The notes under the pieces: model-generated
Told to the model about the DNA's origin: nothing
Database searches by the model: none
The model's input: only the letters and a program-made list of their open reading frames with translations
Made by a program: the position numbers and the translations under genes
Part shown: in pieces, positions 49,079 through 58,113 of the stretch
Position numbering within the stretch: position 1 is the stretch's first letter
How the letters are laid out: the number at the start of each line of letters is the position of its first letter
Assembly (NCBI RefSeq): GCF_000518605.1
Contig: NZ_JADX01000004.1
Location: forward strand, 220,875 to 284,874
Direction of reading: 5' to 3'
Source: Shewanella fidelis ATCC BAA-318
GTDB taxonomy: Bacteria; Pseudomonadota; Gammaproteobacteria; Enterobacterales; Shewanellaceae
Length of the DNA stretch: 64,000 nucleotides

Positions 49079-51526
49079 TTGATTAATATTGAAATAACGC
49101 AAACGCAACGGGATGACTGGCAGCTATCTATTGATACGCTGGCACGAATAGCCAGCTGCGGGGCCGGATTATGGAGAGTTAATCAAGTCGATACGCTGGA
49201 GCTCGTTGTAGGGTGTCAGTTATCTAAGCAAACACGAGATTGTTTAAGCTCCAAGCGTAAAGTATTTAAAAATGCTAACTGGCAAGTTGGTATAAATAAT
49301 CAAAGTATTGCAGCGATATGTTGGCCAGGCGGCGCATTATATGGCTATCTATATTTATGCTCACCTGAGCTAACCCTAGATAATCAACGTCTATTAACTG
49401 CATTTAAAAAGAGTTTTGAGCGTGACTTGGCTGATAGCTATCGTGTATTTCGACTTAAGCAAAGTGAAACCAGAAAGCTTGATGCTGTTGAAGCCCCCGT
49501 CAGTTTGCAGCAGTTTATAGATTGCATCAAAGAACATGTGTGGATGAAAGATGCTAGCGGGCGCTATGTTTTGGTTAATCACAGTGTGGAACTGGCGTGG
49601 AGCCGCAGTAGAGAGCATATTCTAAACCGCACAGATCATGAGCTTTTCGAACCTAGATTAGCTAATCATTTTGTTACTACAGATGAAGAAGCGATTATTA
49701 AAGGCATTGAGATCTCTGCTGGTCAATGTGAAGGCTTAGATATCGGTAATGTTGAGTCCTGGTTAGAAACGACTAAATTACCGATTTTTGAAGCCAATGG
49801 TGAGCTAGCTGGGGTGATTGGAGTATCACGTAATATCTCCTCACATAAGGCCGCGCAAGATCAACTAGAGCTGGCATCTAGAGTGTTTGAAAACGCAGTT
49901 GAAGGTGTGATTATTACTGACATCGAGGGCACGATTATTAATGCTCATGGTGCATTTCAGGAGATCACAGGCTACAGCAAAGATGAATTACTTGGCCAAA
50001 ATCCACGACTACTCAATTCTGGTCGCCATAGTAAGGCGTTTTTTAGCAAGATGTGGAGTGATTTGCTTACCGAAGGTAAGTGGCATGGTGAAATTTGGAA
50101 TCGGCGTAAAAATGGCGCGATTTTTCCGCAAATTCTCAATATCAGCTCAGTTTATGACGACGATAAAAAGATCCGCTTTTTTGTAGCCGTCTTTAATGAT
50201 ATTTCGGTGCAGAAACAAAATGAAGCTGAATTAGAAGAGGTCGCATTCCATGATCCTTTGACTAAGTTACCTAATCGAATGGGTCTCAGCACACGCTTAG
50301 CTCAAGAACTAAAACAGGCACGACAGACCCATACTCGACTGGGTCTAGTTTATATTGATGTCGATCTCTTTAAACAGATCAATGAAAGTTATGGTTATCC
50401 TGTCGGGGATAAAGTGCTGCTAGAGCTAAGCCAGCGTTTTTTACGTGAGCTTGATAACTCAGCCACCATCGCCAGACTAGGCAGTGATGAGTTTGCTGTG
50501 ACATTGTCTAATATAAATAATAGCGACATGATGCTATTGAGTGTTAATAAACTCAGACAAGTCTTTGATAAACCATTCACGCTAGGCGAACATGGACAAG
50601 CTCGACTAACCGCGAGTATGGGTGTTGCTATCTGTCCCGATGATGGGCAAACCCCTAGTAGTTTGATGGTTAACGCCGAAATTGCCATGCATAGAGCTAA
50701 GCATGATGGCCGCAATAATTATGCTTTTTATACTGAGTCATTGACGCAAGAGTCGGCAGCTAAACTCAAGTTACAAAGTGCATTACATGATGCTTTATCT
50801 ATCAATGCCTTTCATCTGGTATATCAGCCAAAGATTAGCTTTAAAACAGGAAAACCAGTTGCCTTTGAAGCATTACTGCGCTGGAATGATCCTGTGCTTG
50901 GTAGCATTTCACCAGCGGTTTTTATTCCTTTGGCAGAAAAGATAGGTTTAATTCAAGATATTGGTAACTGGGTATTGAAAACCGCCTGCAAGCAGGCTCA
51001 AAGCTGGCGGGAGCAAGGTGTTCATTTCGGACGTGTAGCAGTTAATGTCGCAAGTCAGCAATTGCAGCGCCGAAGCTTTGTTGCTGAAGTAGCTGACATA
51101 CTTGAGCAAACAGGTTTGCCAGCTAATTGCTTAGAGCTTGAGGTTACTGAAAGCGGCATGATGTCTGATCAATTGCTTGTCAGTCAGTATCTTGCAAAAC
51201 TAGGTCACATGGGGATTGAGCTTTCAATTGATGATTTTGGTACCGGGTATTCGTCACTGAGCTATCTAAAAAAACTGCCGATCCATAAGCTCAAAATCGA
51301 CCAGTCTTTCGTTGCTGGCTTGCCGTTGGATACTCACAATACCGCGATAGCGAAAGCGATTATTGCCATGGGGCATGCTTTAAATTTGCGGGTGGTCGCT
51401 GAAGGCGTCGAAACTCAGGCGCAAGTGGATTTCCTAAAAGGTTGTGGCTGTGATGAAGTGCAAGGCTATTTCTACAGCCGGCCACAATTGCCTGAAAACT
51501 TAAGCGAGTTTTTGCTGCAGCATTAG
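49079..51526 (+). CDS. PAS-GGDEF-EAL protein, probable cyclic-di-GMP phosphodiesterase
   Basis: An 815-residue cytoplasmic signalling protein, TTG start at 49079 after AGGA. An N-terminal region (1-130) of unrecognised type is followed by two PAS domains (about 140-255 and 265-380, the second with EITGYSKDELLGQNPRLLNSGRH). A GGDEF domain (about 385-545) has its active motif changed to GSDEF at 468-472, which may leave only GTP-binding. The EAL domain (about 560-810) has EAL intact at 597-599 (FEALLRW), and the metal-binding DDFGTGYSSL loop and EGVET are also intact. So breakdown of c-di-GMP, tuned by the PAS domains, is the likely output. No membrane segment is present. Confidence 0.9.
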   Translation: MINIEITQTQRDDWQLSIDTLARIASCGAGLWRVNQVDTLELVVGCQLSKQTRDCLSSKRKVFKNANWQVGINNQSIAAICWPGGALYGYLYLCSPELTLDNQRLLTAFKKSFERDLADSYRVFRLKQSETRKLDAVEAPVSLQQFIDCIKEHVWMKDASGRYVLVNHSVELAWSRSREHILNRTDHELFEPRLANHFVTTDEEAIIKGIEISAGQCEGLDIGNVESWLETTKLPIFEANGELAGVIGVSRNISSHKAAQDQLELASRVFENAVEGVIITDIEGTIINAHGAFQEITGYSKDELLGQNPRLLNSGRHSKAFFSKMWSDLLTEGKWHGEIWNRRKNGAIFPQILNISSVYDDDKKIRFFVAVFNDISVQKQNEAELEEVAFHDPLTKLPNRMGLSTRLAQELKQARQTHTRLGLVYIDVDLFKQINESYGYPVGDKVLLELSQRFLRELDNSATIARLGSDEFAVTLSNINNSDMMLLSVNKLRQVFDKPFTLGEHGQARLTASMGVAICPDDGQTPSSLMVNAEIAMHRAKHDGRNNYAFYTESLTQESAAKLKLQSALHDALSINAFHLVYQPKISFKTGKPVAFEALLRWNDPVLGSISPAVFIPLAEKIGLIQDIGNWVLKTACKQAQSWREQGVHFGRVAVNVASQQLQRRSFVAEVADILEQTGLPANCLELEVTESGMMSDQLLVSQYLAKLGHMGIELSIDDFGTGYSSLSYLKKLPIHKLKIDQSFVAGLPLDTHNTAIAKAIIAMGHALNLRVVAEGVETQAQVDFLKGCGCDEVQGYFYSRPQLPENLSEFLLQH

Positions 51527-51605
51527 TGGTTGATTAGTTTATTTTAGTTCAATAGGTTGGCAGCGATAAAACGCTAATCGTTGCCAATGTTAAACCCAGT
51601 AATTA

Positions 51606-51869
51606 TACCAATCAGTATAAACATTTAGTCACTCAGCGAGAGTTTAGCGGTTTTGAGGCAAGGCAACGAGTGAAGAGCATAGTTGTTCTACGGTTAAGCT
51701 CGTTAACACAGCATCAGAATCGCTAAAACTCGCCATTCTGGAGCGTTTTTGGCTGCCTACTTCTGCGTTGATTAGCTTTATAAGGGAATAACCATTATTG
51801 CAGCTATTCGCCTTGAATTAGTTTGCCAAAAATCGCTCTGAGTAGATCAAATTCTTATACTGATTGGTA
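51606..51869 (+). mobile_element. Full ATACCAAT element (copy A)
   Basis: A 264-bp element with perfect 16-bp inverted ends ATACCAATCAGTATAA (51605-51620) and its inverse (51855-51870). A 3-bp direct duplication TTA flanks TACC...GGTA (51603-51605 and 51870-51872). It has internal palindromic blocks (AGTTTAGCG/CGCTAAAACT) and no reading frame for a transposase, so it is MITE-like. It covers the end of rluE. Confidence 0.88.
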
Positions 51870-52431
51870 TTACATCACCAGGTTGCATTGTGCCAAGTTG
51901 TATATGCGCAATTCTCACTCTAACCAGCCTAAGGGTTGGTAAGCCCACTGCTGCAGTCATTTTCCTAATTTGGCGGTTCTTGCCTTCACTAATGGTGATA
52001 GATAACCAACTGGTGGGACCATGGCGCGGATCGCGGATCTTTTTACCACGAGCAGGCAGATTTGGCTCAGTTGTTAACACGTTAACTCGACAGGGGAGGG
52101 TTTGATATTTCTCGCCTTTAACACCAATTTCAACTCCTTGTTGCAGTTGCGATAACTGAGCAGAACTTACCTTGCCATCAACTTGAACATAGTATTCTTT
52201 TTCAACGTTTTTACTGCGAATAAGGTGGCTTTGCATGCCATCGGTGGTTAACAGTAATAGACCTTCAGAGTCGTGATCAAGCCGACCAATTGCCATGGTT
52301 TTATCAGGAAAGTGATATAGCTGTGCCAGCACAGGTTTGCTTTTACGCGTTTCAGGCACAAACTGGCTTAAATAACCGTAAGGTTTATAAATAACAAAAT
52401 GGCTATGTTGTACAGAGGTGGCTTCGGGCAT
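51847..52431 (-). CDS. rluE: 23S rRNA pseudouridine(2457) synthase RluE
   Basis: A 194-residue RsuA/RluE-family enzyme that modifies U2457 of 23S rRNA. It lacks an N-terminal S4 domain, as RluE does. Catalytic Asp lies in GRLDHDSEGLLLLT (about residues 49-62), and the C-terminal block EGKNRQIRKMTAAVGLPTLRLVRVRI is typical. The last seven residues (IPISIRI) and the stop are encoded by the end of the inserted repeat element at 51606-51869. Without the insertion the frame would read VITGFNIGND before a stop. The catalytic core is untouched, so function is probably retained. Confidence 0.92.
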   Translation of the reverse strand: MPEATSVQHSHFVIYKPYGYLSQFVPETRKSKPVLAQLYHFPDKTMAIGRLDHDSEGLLLLTTDGMQSHLIRSKNVEKEYYVQVDGKVSSAQLSQLQQGVEIGVKGEKYQTLPCRVNVLTTEPNLPARGKKIRDPRHGPTSWLSITISEGKNRQIRKMTAAVGLPTLRLVRVRIAHIQLGTMQPGDVIPISIRI

Positions 52432-52683
52432 GTAGGTTATACCTAGTTAATGGTGAAGTTGATTATACCTTTTAGCCTTATATATGAACATTCACTATAG
52501 ATTGATCATTTAATAGCTAATGACAGCGTTGTCATTTAAGGTTATAGTTATGTTAATTGTTAAATGGTTACCGCTGTTTTTAGTTGAATTTAGTTAAATC
52601 TGGCGGCAGGAATAGGTTTACTGAACAGTAAAGCGAAGTTAGCTTACTGTGGTTGGTAGCGTCACAGATATTGGATCAAATTT

Positions 52684-53475
52684 ATGCAAATCGTAATATT
52701 AAAAGACAGTGCGTCAGTGGCAGAATATGGCGCAAATATTTTTATTAAGCAGCTGCAAAAGAAGGCTGATTCAGTATTAGGCTTAGCAACAGGATCGACA
52801 CCAGTATCACTTTACCAAGGCTTAATCGCGGCTAATAAGGCAAAGCAGATCTCTTTTAATCAGGTCACGACATTTAATCTCGATGAATATCTTGGCTTAG
52901 AGGGGACACACCCACAAAGCTATCGCTACTTTATGAATGAGCAGCTTTTTGATCATGTCGATATCGATAAAGCGCAAACTTTCGTACCACCAGGAGATGC
53001 AGAGAACCCTATTGCAGCATGCCAAGGTTATGAAGATCAGATTAAGGCTGCTGGCGGTATTGATATTCAATTGTTAGGTATTGGTCGCAACGGTCACATC
53101 GGCTTTAATGAGCCTTCATCAGGCTTAATGTCACGCACGCGAGTTAAAACTCTAACTAAAGCTACTATTGATGACAATGCACGTTTCTTTGAAGCAGGGG
53201 AATATCAACCACACCTTTCAATTACCATGGGTATTGGCACGATTTTAGATGCAAAAAAAGTGGTCTTGTTAGCAACTGGTGAGGCTAAAGCGGATGCGAT
53301 TAAAGCGACTGTCGAAGGCGCATTAACTGCAGCATGCCCAGCATCTGCTTTGCAGTTACATCAAGACGCGGTATTAGTGATTGATGAAGCAGCAGCTTCA
53401 AAACTTACCGATAGTGACTTCTACAAGCACATTGAAGCAGAGAATCAAAAGTTGATGGCTAGACTAGGCCTATAA
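52684..53475 (+). CDS. nagB: Glucosamine-6-phosphate deaminase
   Basis: Converts glucosamine 6-phosphate to fructose 6-phosphate and ammonia, the last step of N-acetylglucosamine or chitin use. The 263 residues have the expected LGLATGSTP phosphate loop, NLDEYLGL active-site region and [13 protein letters not shown]. In E. coli the last motif is NDGHIAFNEP; the Asn here is more like Firmicutes enzymes. No nagA, nagC or nagK is adjacent. Many Shewanella use the unrelated NagB-II type, so this gene is worth noting as a possible acquisition. A terminator with a 13-T tail follows. Confidence 0.92.
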   Translation: MQIVILKDSASVAEYGANIFIKQLQKKADSVLGLATGSTPVSLYQGLIAANKAKQISFNQVTTFNLDEYLGLEGTHPQSYRYFMNEQLFDHVDIDKAQTFVPPGDAENPIAACQGYEDQIKAAGGIDIQLLGIGRNGHIGFNEPSSGLMSRTRVKTLTKATIDDNARFFEAGEYQPHLSITMGIGTILDAKKVVLLATGEAKADAIKATVEGALTAACPASALQLHQDAVLVIDEAAASKLTDSDFYKHIEAENQKLMARLGL

Positions 53476-53505
53476 CCGCGAGTATCTGTTACTCCTACCA
53501 AATAG

Positions 53506-53537
53506 AAGACAAGCATTGCTTGTCTTTTTTTTTTTTT
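53506..53537 (+). terminator. Rho-independent terminator after nagB
   Basis: AAGACAAGCA and TGCTTGTCTT pair almost without a loop and are followed by a 13-base T run, the longest in the window. Confidence 0.92.
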
Positions 53538-53661
53538 ATAAAAGCATTCATTCCAGCTCTTATGATGCAGACTGTCATTATGTTAATAATATGTTTATTC
53601 TTAACTTACCTTCTGCATAACCTAATTAGGTTATGCAGGCTTGAAATTAAGAGTAATTATT

Positions 53662-54198
53662 ATGCTAAAGAAGCTTCTACTATTCGTTCTAGTGATTATT
53701 GCACTCCCCTTTGTAGTAGCACTAATTGTCGATAAAACTTATTCAGTTACAACCCAAGTTATTATCGATAAACCGGTTGCACAAGTGTTTGCCTATGTAA
53801 AACAGCTTAAAAATCAAGATAACTTTAGCGTTTGGGCGCAGATGGATCCAGCCATGGAGAAACACTATCGTGGCACAGATGGAACCGTTGGCTTTGTTGC
53901 TGGTTGGCAGAGTGACAAAGAGGATGTCGGGGCTGGCGAGCAAGAAATTATGCGAATTGATGAAGGTAAGCGTATTGATTATGAACTGAGGTTTTTCAGA
54001 CCGTTCGAGTCAACAGATTTAGCCTTTATGGAAACTCAAGCGTTATCAGCGAACCAAACACAAGTGATCTGGGGTTTTGATGGTCATCTTGATTATCCGA
54101 TGAATTTGATGTTCCTGTTTATGGATTTTGAAGGCATGATAAGTAACGACTTAAATCAAGGATTAAACCAATTAAAAACAGTACTAGAGACGCAGTAA
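53662..54198 (+). CDS. Membrane-anchored SRPBCC (START-like) domain protein
   Basis: A 178-residue protein starting at ATG 53662. A single hydrophobic N-terminal segment (about 5-24) anchors or exports it. The rest follows the SRPBCC/polyketide cyclase pattern: VIIDKPVAQVFAYVKQLKNQDNFSVWAQMDP at the start of the domain and a helix with LMFLFMDFEGMISNDLNQGLNQLK at the end. These domains bind hydrophobic ligands; no specific substrate can be named. The nitroreductase gene follows 62 bases later on the same strand. Confidence 0.75.
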   Translation: MLKKLLLFVLVIIALPFVVALIVDKTYSVTTQVIIDKPVAQVFAYVKQLKNQDNFSVWAQMDPAMEKHYRGTDGTVGFVAGWQSDKEDVGAGEQEIMRIDEGKRIDYELRFFRPFESTDLAFMETQALSANQTQVIWGFDGHLDYPMNLMFLFMDFEGMISNDLNQGLNQLKTVLETQ

Positions 54199-54260
54199 TT
54201 AGTGATTAATTGCCATGCGAACGTTGGAATAGCAATGCGACAATAAATTGAAGGTAAACC

Positions 54261-54932
54261 ATGACAGAAGCTCATCACCCACTGAATGATTTTATTGAAT
54301 ACCCGCAAGATGAAATGCTTGAGCGTGCCAAGCTAAATTATCAACAAGTACAGCGTCGCCACTCTATACGAAAGTTTTCCGATAGAGCCGTGCCCCGTGA
54401 AATCATCGAAAAATGTATTTTAGCAGCAGGTACAGCCCCAAATGGTGCCAATCATCAACCTTGGCATTTTGTTGCGATTAACAGCCCTGAGATAAAAGCA
54501 CAAATTCGTCATGAGGCGGAGGCGTTAGAGCAAGCTTTCTACGCGGGAAGAGCTGGTGAAGAGTGGCTTGATGCTCTCAAACCGTTAGGGACTAATGCCG
54601 ACAAACCTTACCTTGAGCATGCTCCTTGGCTAATCGCTATTTTTAGCAAAAAGCGTTCAGAGGAAGAGGGTGAGCAAAAGACCAATTATTATGTACATGA
54701 ATCAGTTGGTATTGCGACTGGCTTTTTAATTCAAGCGTTGCACAATGCAGGACTCGGTACCTTAACTCATACACCTAAACCTATGTCGTTTTTAAGTAAG
54801 GTGTGTGGTCGTGATAATGCGAATGAGCGACCGTATATGCTAATCATTGCCGGTTATCCGAGTGAAGATGCCACTGTGCCAGAGCACGCCCTACAGAAAA
54901 AGTCGCTAGCCGAGATCTGTGACTTTATTTAA
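54261..54932 (+). CDS. Nitroreductase family FMN protein
   Basis: A 223-residue FMN-dependent oxidoreductase. The RRHSIRKFSDRAVP motif (about 30-43) contacts FMN phosphate, PNGANHQPWHFV (about 63-74) and GIATGFLIQALHNAGLGTLTHTP (about 152-174) are further family blocks. The family includes nitroreductases and dehalogenase-like enzymes; the longer N-terminus and the LGT.THTP block resemble the iodotyrosine-deiodinase-like branch, but the substrate is uncertain. It may be co-transcribed with the SRPBCC gene. Confidence 0.85.
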   Translation: MTEAHHPLNDFIEYPQDEMLERAKLNYQQVQRRHSIRKFSDRAVPREIIEKCILAAGTAPNGANHQPWHFVAINSPEIKAQIRHEAEALEQAFYAGRAGEEWLDALKPLGTNADKPYLEHAPWLIAIFSKKRSEEEGEQKTNYYVHESVGIATGFLIQALHNAGLGTLTHTPKPMSFLSKVCGRDNANERPYMLIIAGYPSEDATVPEHALQKKSLAEICDFI

Positions 54933-54969
54933 CTGAGTTTTATCGTCAATGCGATAGTCGATATACAAC

Positions 54970-54999
54970 AAAACGGACGCCAATTGACGTCCGTTTTTA
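54970..54999. terminator. Bidirectional terminator between nitroreductase and hmp genes
   Basis: AAAACGGACG (54970-54979) and CGTCCGTTTTT (54988-54998) form the stem between convergent genes. Confidence 0.92.
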
Positions 55000-55027
55000 G
55001 ATTGTCGATATTATCTTTAGATGTTAA

Positions 55028-56230
55028 TTATAAATCAGCGTGTGGGCCAAACACTTCATAGTGAATGCGCTCATTACTAACACCGAGCTCTAGTAACTGC
55101 TGCTTAGCGAACTGCATGAAAGCCACAGGACCACATAGGTAATAGTCGCCATCAGTTAGCGGCAATGAGTCTTTAAGCGCGGCAAGATTCATAAAACCTT
55201 GATGTATGTTGGCTGCTGCGATAGCTTCATCAGCATTGGCTATGTCGCGATACCAAGTATGCTGTTGTAAGTTTAGTTGCAATCCTAATTGCTCAACTCT
55301 TTGATTAAATGAATGCTGCTCAACACTTTCGCAGGCGTGAAGATAGAACACAGGTTTGGCAAAAGATTTAGCGGCAAGCATCTCTAACATTGACTGCATT
55401 GGAGTGACGCCAACGCCTGCAGAGATAAGCACTACTGGTGCTTCACGCTCTTCATAGTGGAAGTCTCCTGCTGGCGGATAAACGTCAATTTTATCGCCGA
55501 TATTTACCTGTTCATGTAGATAATTCGACACTACGCCGGGTACGCCAACAGCTTCTTTCTTGACGGAGATACGGTATTGTTTACCGTTCGGTTTATCTGA
55601 TAATGAATATTGGCGAATTTCTTGATAGTCATGATTAATGGGCGCCACACTAATGCCGAGATATTGTCCTGACTCAAAGTCGATAACAGCTTGTTTATCT
55701 GTTGGGGCAAGCGTAAAACTGGTTACCAGATCAGACTCTTTTGTTTTTGCGACAACCTCAAATTGACGTGCTCCTTTCCAACCACCAAGTGTATTTTCAT
55801 TTCTATGGTATAGCGTGGCTTCTCGGTCAATAAAGATCCCGGCAAGCACGCCGTATGCTGCAGCCCAAGCTTCTTCAACTTCAGCGGTAAAGGCATCGGG
55901 AGCTAATTCGCGCAGTGTTTCTAATAAGTGGTGACCAACAATAGGGTAATGCTCAGCTTGAATGTTAAAGCTAGTATGCTTATGAGCAATGCGCTCTACA
56001 GCACCGCTTAGCGCCCCTAGATTATCGATATTTTTGGCATAGGCAGCAACGGCATTGAAAAGTGCAGCGGGTTGGCCGCCAGAGTGTTGGTGGCTTAAGT
56101 TGAAAATATGTTTAAGCTCAGGATTGTGCTTAAACATGCGCTTATAGAAGTGCTCGGTAATCGCAGTGCCTGCTGACTCAAGTAGTGGAATAGTGCTTTT
56201 TACTGTGCTGATATGTTTTGCAGATAACAT
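55028..56230 (-). CDS. hmp: Flavohemoprotein, nitric oxide dioxygenase
   Basis: Oxidises nitric oxide to nitrate with oxygen and NAD(P)H, in the cytoplasm. The 400 residues comprise a globin domain (1 to about 140; proximal His in RIAHKHTSF), a FAD-binding domain (about 150-260, with RQYSLSD) and an NAD-binding domain (about 265-400, with SAGVGVTPMQSML and YLCGP). It diverges from norR. A sigma-54 promoter and paired NorR-type sites lie in the shared upstream region, so nitric oxide should induce it. Confidence 0.96.
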   Translation of the reverse strand: MLSAKHISTVKSTIPLLESAGTAITEHFYKRMFKHNPELKHIFNLSHQHSGGQPAALFNAVAAYAKNIDNLGALSGAVERIAHKHTSFNIQAEHYPIVGHHLLETLRELAPDAFTAEVEEAWAAAYGVLAGIFIDREATLYHRNENTLGGWKGARQFEVVAKTKESDLVTSFTLAPTDKQAVIDFESGQYLGISVAPINHDYQEIRQYSLSDKPNGKQYRISVKKEAVGVPGVVSNYLHEQVNIGDKIDVYPPAGDFHYEEREAPVVLISAGVGVTPMQSMLEMLAAKSFAKPVFYLHACESVEQHSFNQRVEQLGLQLNLQQHTWYRDIANADEAIAAANIHQGFMNLAALKDSLPLTDGDYYLCGPVAFMQFAKQQLLELGVSNERIHYEVFGPHADL

Positions 56231-56292
56231 CTAAATATCCTTTATTGATTATGTATCTTCGCGGCTGCGAACGCGTAGGTCTTGACCTTATA

Positions 56293-56310
56293 TAGCCAGA
56301 AGTGTGCCAA
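56293..56310 (-). promoter_or_regulatory. Sigma-54 (RpoN) promoter of hmp
   Basis: Read on the minus strand, TTGGCACACTTCTGGCTA matches TTGGCAC-N5-TTGCTA with one mismatch; the invariant GG and GC are ten bases apart. It is about 63 bases before the hmp start codon. Confidence 0.85.
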
Positions 56311-56363
56311 GTTATAAAAAGTTATTTATACGGGTTTTTTAAGGGGTTAATCTTTATTGTGTA

Positions 56364-56399
56364 GTCAAAATGACTCTTTTGTCATGTAGTCATAAAGAC
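56364..56399. promoter_or_regulatory. Two NorR-type activator sites
   Basis: GTCAAAATGAC (56364-56374) and GTCATAAAGAC (56389-56399) are inverted GTCA-N3-TGAC/AGAC sites that satisfy the GT-N7-AC pattern. They lie in a 25-base direct repeat with CTCTTTTG after each. They sit about 55-90 bases upstream of the sigma-54 -24 box, a normal enhancer distance. A possible third half-site is at 56381-56391. Confidence 0.75.
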
Positions 56400-56487
56400 T
56401 CTTTTGGTCGTTTTTGTTGTTTCTAGAGTGGCTATGCTAAGCTCAAGTAAACGAGCGGTTTAGCATAGAGAAATAAGGTTGGCGCCA

Positions 56488-58089
56488 GTGAGCGAAATAT
56501 CTTCTACAGCTTTAATTGAGCTGGCATTAAATTTAACAAACAGCTTAACGGATGGAGATAGGTTTGAACGCTTGCTCAGTACAGTGCGTCAAGCTGTTGC
56601 GTGTGATGCAGTGGTACTGCTGCATGTTCAAGGTGACTATTTAAAGCCATTGGCGTTGCAGGGACTAACGAAAGAAACCTTAGGTCGACGATTTGAGATT
56701 GCTGCACATGGCCGTTTTCAACAGATCTGTCATTCCACGACGCCACTGCGCTTTGCCGCAGACTGTCCACTTGGAGATCCCTATGATGGCTTATTGTTGG
56801 CACATGAGGGAGATTTACCGGTACATGCTTGTATGGGGCTACCTCTGCTGTCAGACGGTAAACTAATAGGGGTGTTAACCCTTGATAGCATGGTGCCCAA
56901 CGTTTTTGATGACATCCCCAACCGCACTTTAGACATGATAGCAGCTATGTCTGCTGCGACCCTAAAAACCGCCATGTTGCTGCAGCAGCTCGAACAACAC
57001 TCCAAACACAATCAACAAGTGGTTGCCGAATTAACTCATGAAGCGCTAATTAAGGATGGTGGTGAGCTAATAGGCGAGAGCCCTAGTATGCTTAAACTCA
57101 AACAAGAAATTGAGATGGTAGCAACGTCTAACTTTTCAATATTGATTGAAGGGGAAACCGGTGTAGGTAAAGAGCTGGTTGCTCGTACATTGCACCGCCA
57201 GTCTAGACGCAGCCAAGGACCCCTTGTTTATGTTAATTGTGCGGCCTTGCCAGAGAATTTAATTGAAAGTGAGCTATTTGGCCACGTCAAAGGTGCGTTT
57301 ACGGGGGCCGAGCGCACAAGAACCGGCAAGTTTAACCTCGCCAGTGGCGGCACTATTTTTTTAGATGAAATTGGCGAGTTGCCATTGGCGGCGCAAAGTA
57401 AGTTGTTAAGGGTATTACAAAATCAAGAGATCCAAGTCGTCGGTAAGGATGATGTGGAATATGTTGATGTAAGGATTATTGCAGCGACCAACAGGCAGTT
57501 ACGTGATGAAGTTGAGCGAGGAACTTTCCGTGCCGATCTTTACCATCGTTTAAGTGTATACCCGGTTATTGTGCCGCCCCTTAGGGAGCGTGATGGCGAT
57601 ATTAGTTTGCTATGCGGTTACTTTATTGAAACTACGCGGCGCAAGTTAGGTATGCAGCAACTGACGTTAGCTAATAATGCAATGAAAGTGCTAAATGATT
57701 ACGACTGGCCGGGTAATGTGCGTGAGTTAGAGCATGTGATAAGCCGCGCGGCTTTGCGGGCTAGAAACGATAGCCGTTCACCGATTATCCGCATAGGCTT
57801 AGCTCATTTGGCGTTAATGCTAGCTAGCGATAACAGTTCACAAGCGCCAAATAGCACCTCAGTTGATAATTCACAACTGACTGTTTGCGACCATGCTCAG
57901 CTTCAAGGGGAGATTAATTTAAAGCAGCAAACTGAGGATTTTCAGCGGCAACTGATTTTGCAGATCTTAACCCAGCAAAATGGCAATTGGTCCGCCACGG
58001 CTAAACGTTTACAAATAGATAGAGCAAACTTAAATCGTTTAGCCAAACGTTTGGGAATTAGGATCAGCAAACGCATCGAACTATCATAG
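56488..58089 (+). CDS. norR: Nitric oxide-responsive sigma-54 activator NorR
   Basis: A 533-residue enhancer-binding protein. The GTG at 56488 is chosen because AAGG lies nine bases upstream; the TTG at 56479 abuts that site. An N-terminal GAF domain (about 1-170) binds NO at a non-heme iron; residues matching the E. coli iron site (the Arg near 68-69, the Asp pair near PYDG, Cys115 in CMGLPL, Asp133 in TLD) are present. The AAA+ domain has GETGVGKE at about 222-229 and GAFTGA at 269-274 for sigma-54 contact. A Fis-type helix-turn-helix ends the protein. It diverges from hmp, its likely target, and a cupin gene follows 24 bases later. Confidence 0.95.
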   Translation: MSEISSTALIELALNLTNSLTDGDRFERLLSTVRQAVACDAVVLLHVQGDYLKPLALQGLTKETLGRRFEIAAHGRFQQICHSTTPLRFAADCPLGDPYDGLLLAHEGDLPVHACMGLPLLSDGKLIGVLTLDSMVPNVFDDIPNRTLDMIAAMSAATLKTAMLLQQLEQHSKHNQQVVAELTHEALIKDGGELIGESPSMLKLKQEIEMVATSNFSILIEGETGVGKELVARTLHRQSRRSQGPLVYVNCAALPENLIESELFGHVKGAFTGAERTRTGKFNLASGGTIFLDEIGELPLAAQSKLLRVLQNQEIQVVGKDDVEYVDVRIIAATNRQLRDEVERGTFRADLYHRLSVYPVIVPPLRERDGDISLLCGYFIETTRRKLGMQQLTLANNAMKVLNDYDWPGNVRELEHVISRAALRARNDSRSPIIRIGLAHLALMLASDNSSQAPNSTSVDNSQLTVCDHAQLQGEINLKQQTEDFQRQLILQILTQQNGNWSATAKRLQIDRANLNRLAKRLGIRISKRIELS

Positions 58090-58113
58090 TGTACTTAGCG
58101 TTGGGAGGAGCTG

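Noticed and set aside
51606..51869. Insertion sequence with its own transposase
   Set aside because: No reading frame of useful length exists in any of the four copies; they are non-autonomous.
53520..53735. Small gene between nagB and the SRPBCC gene
   Set aside because: It begins inside the nagB terminator and overlaps the SRPBCC start in another frame.
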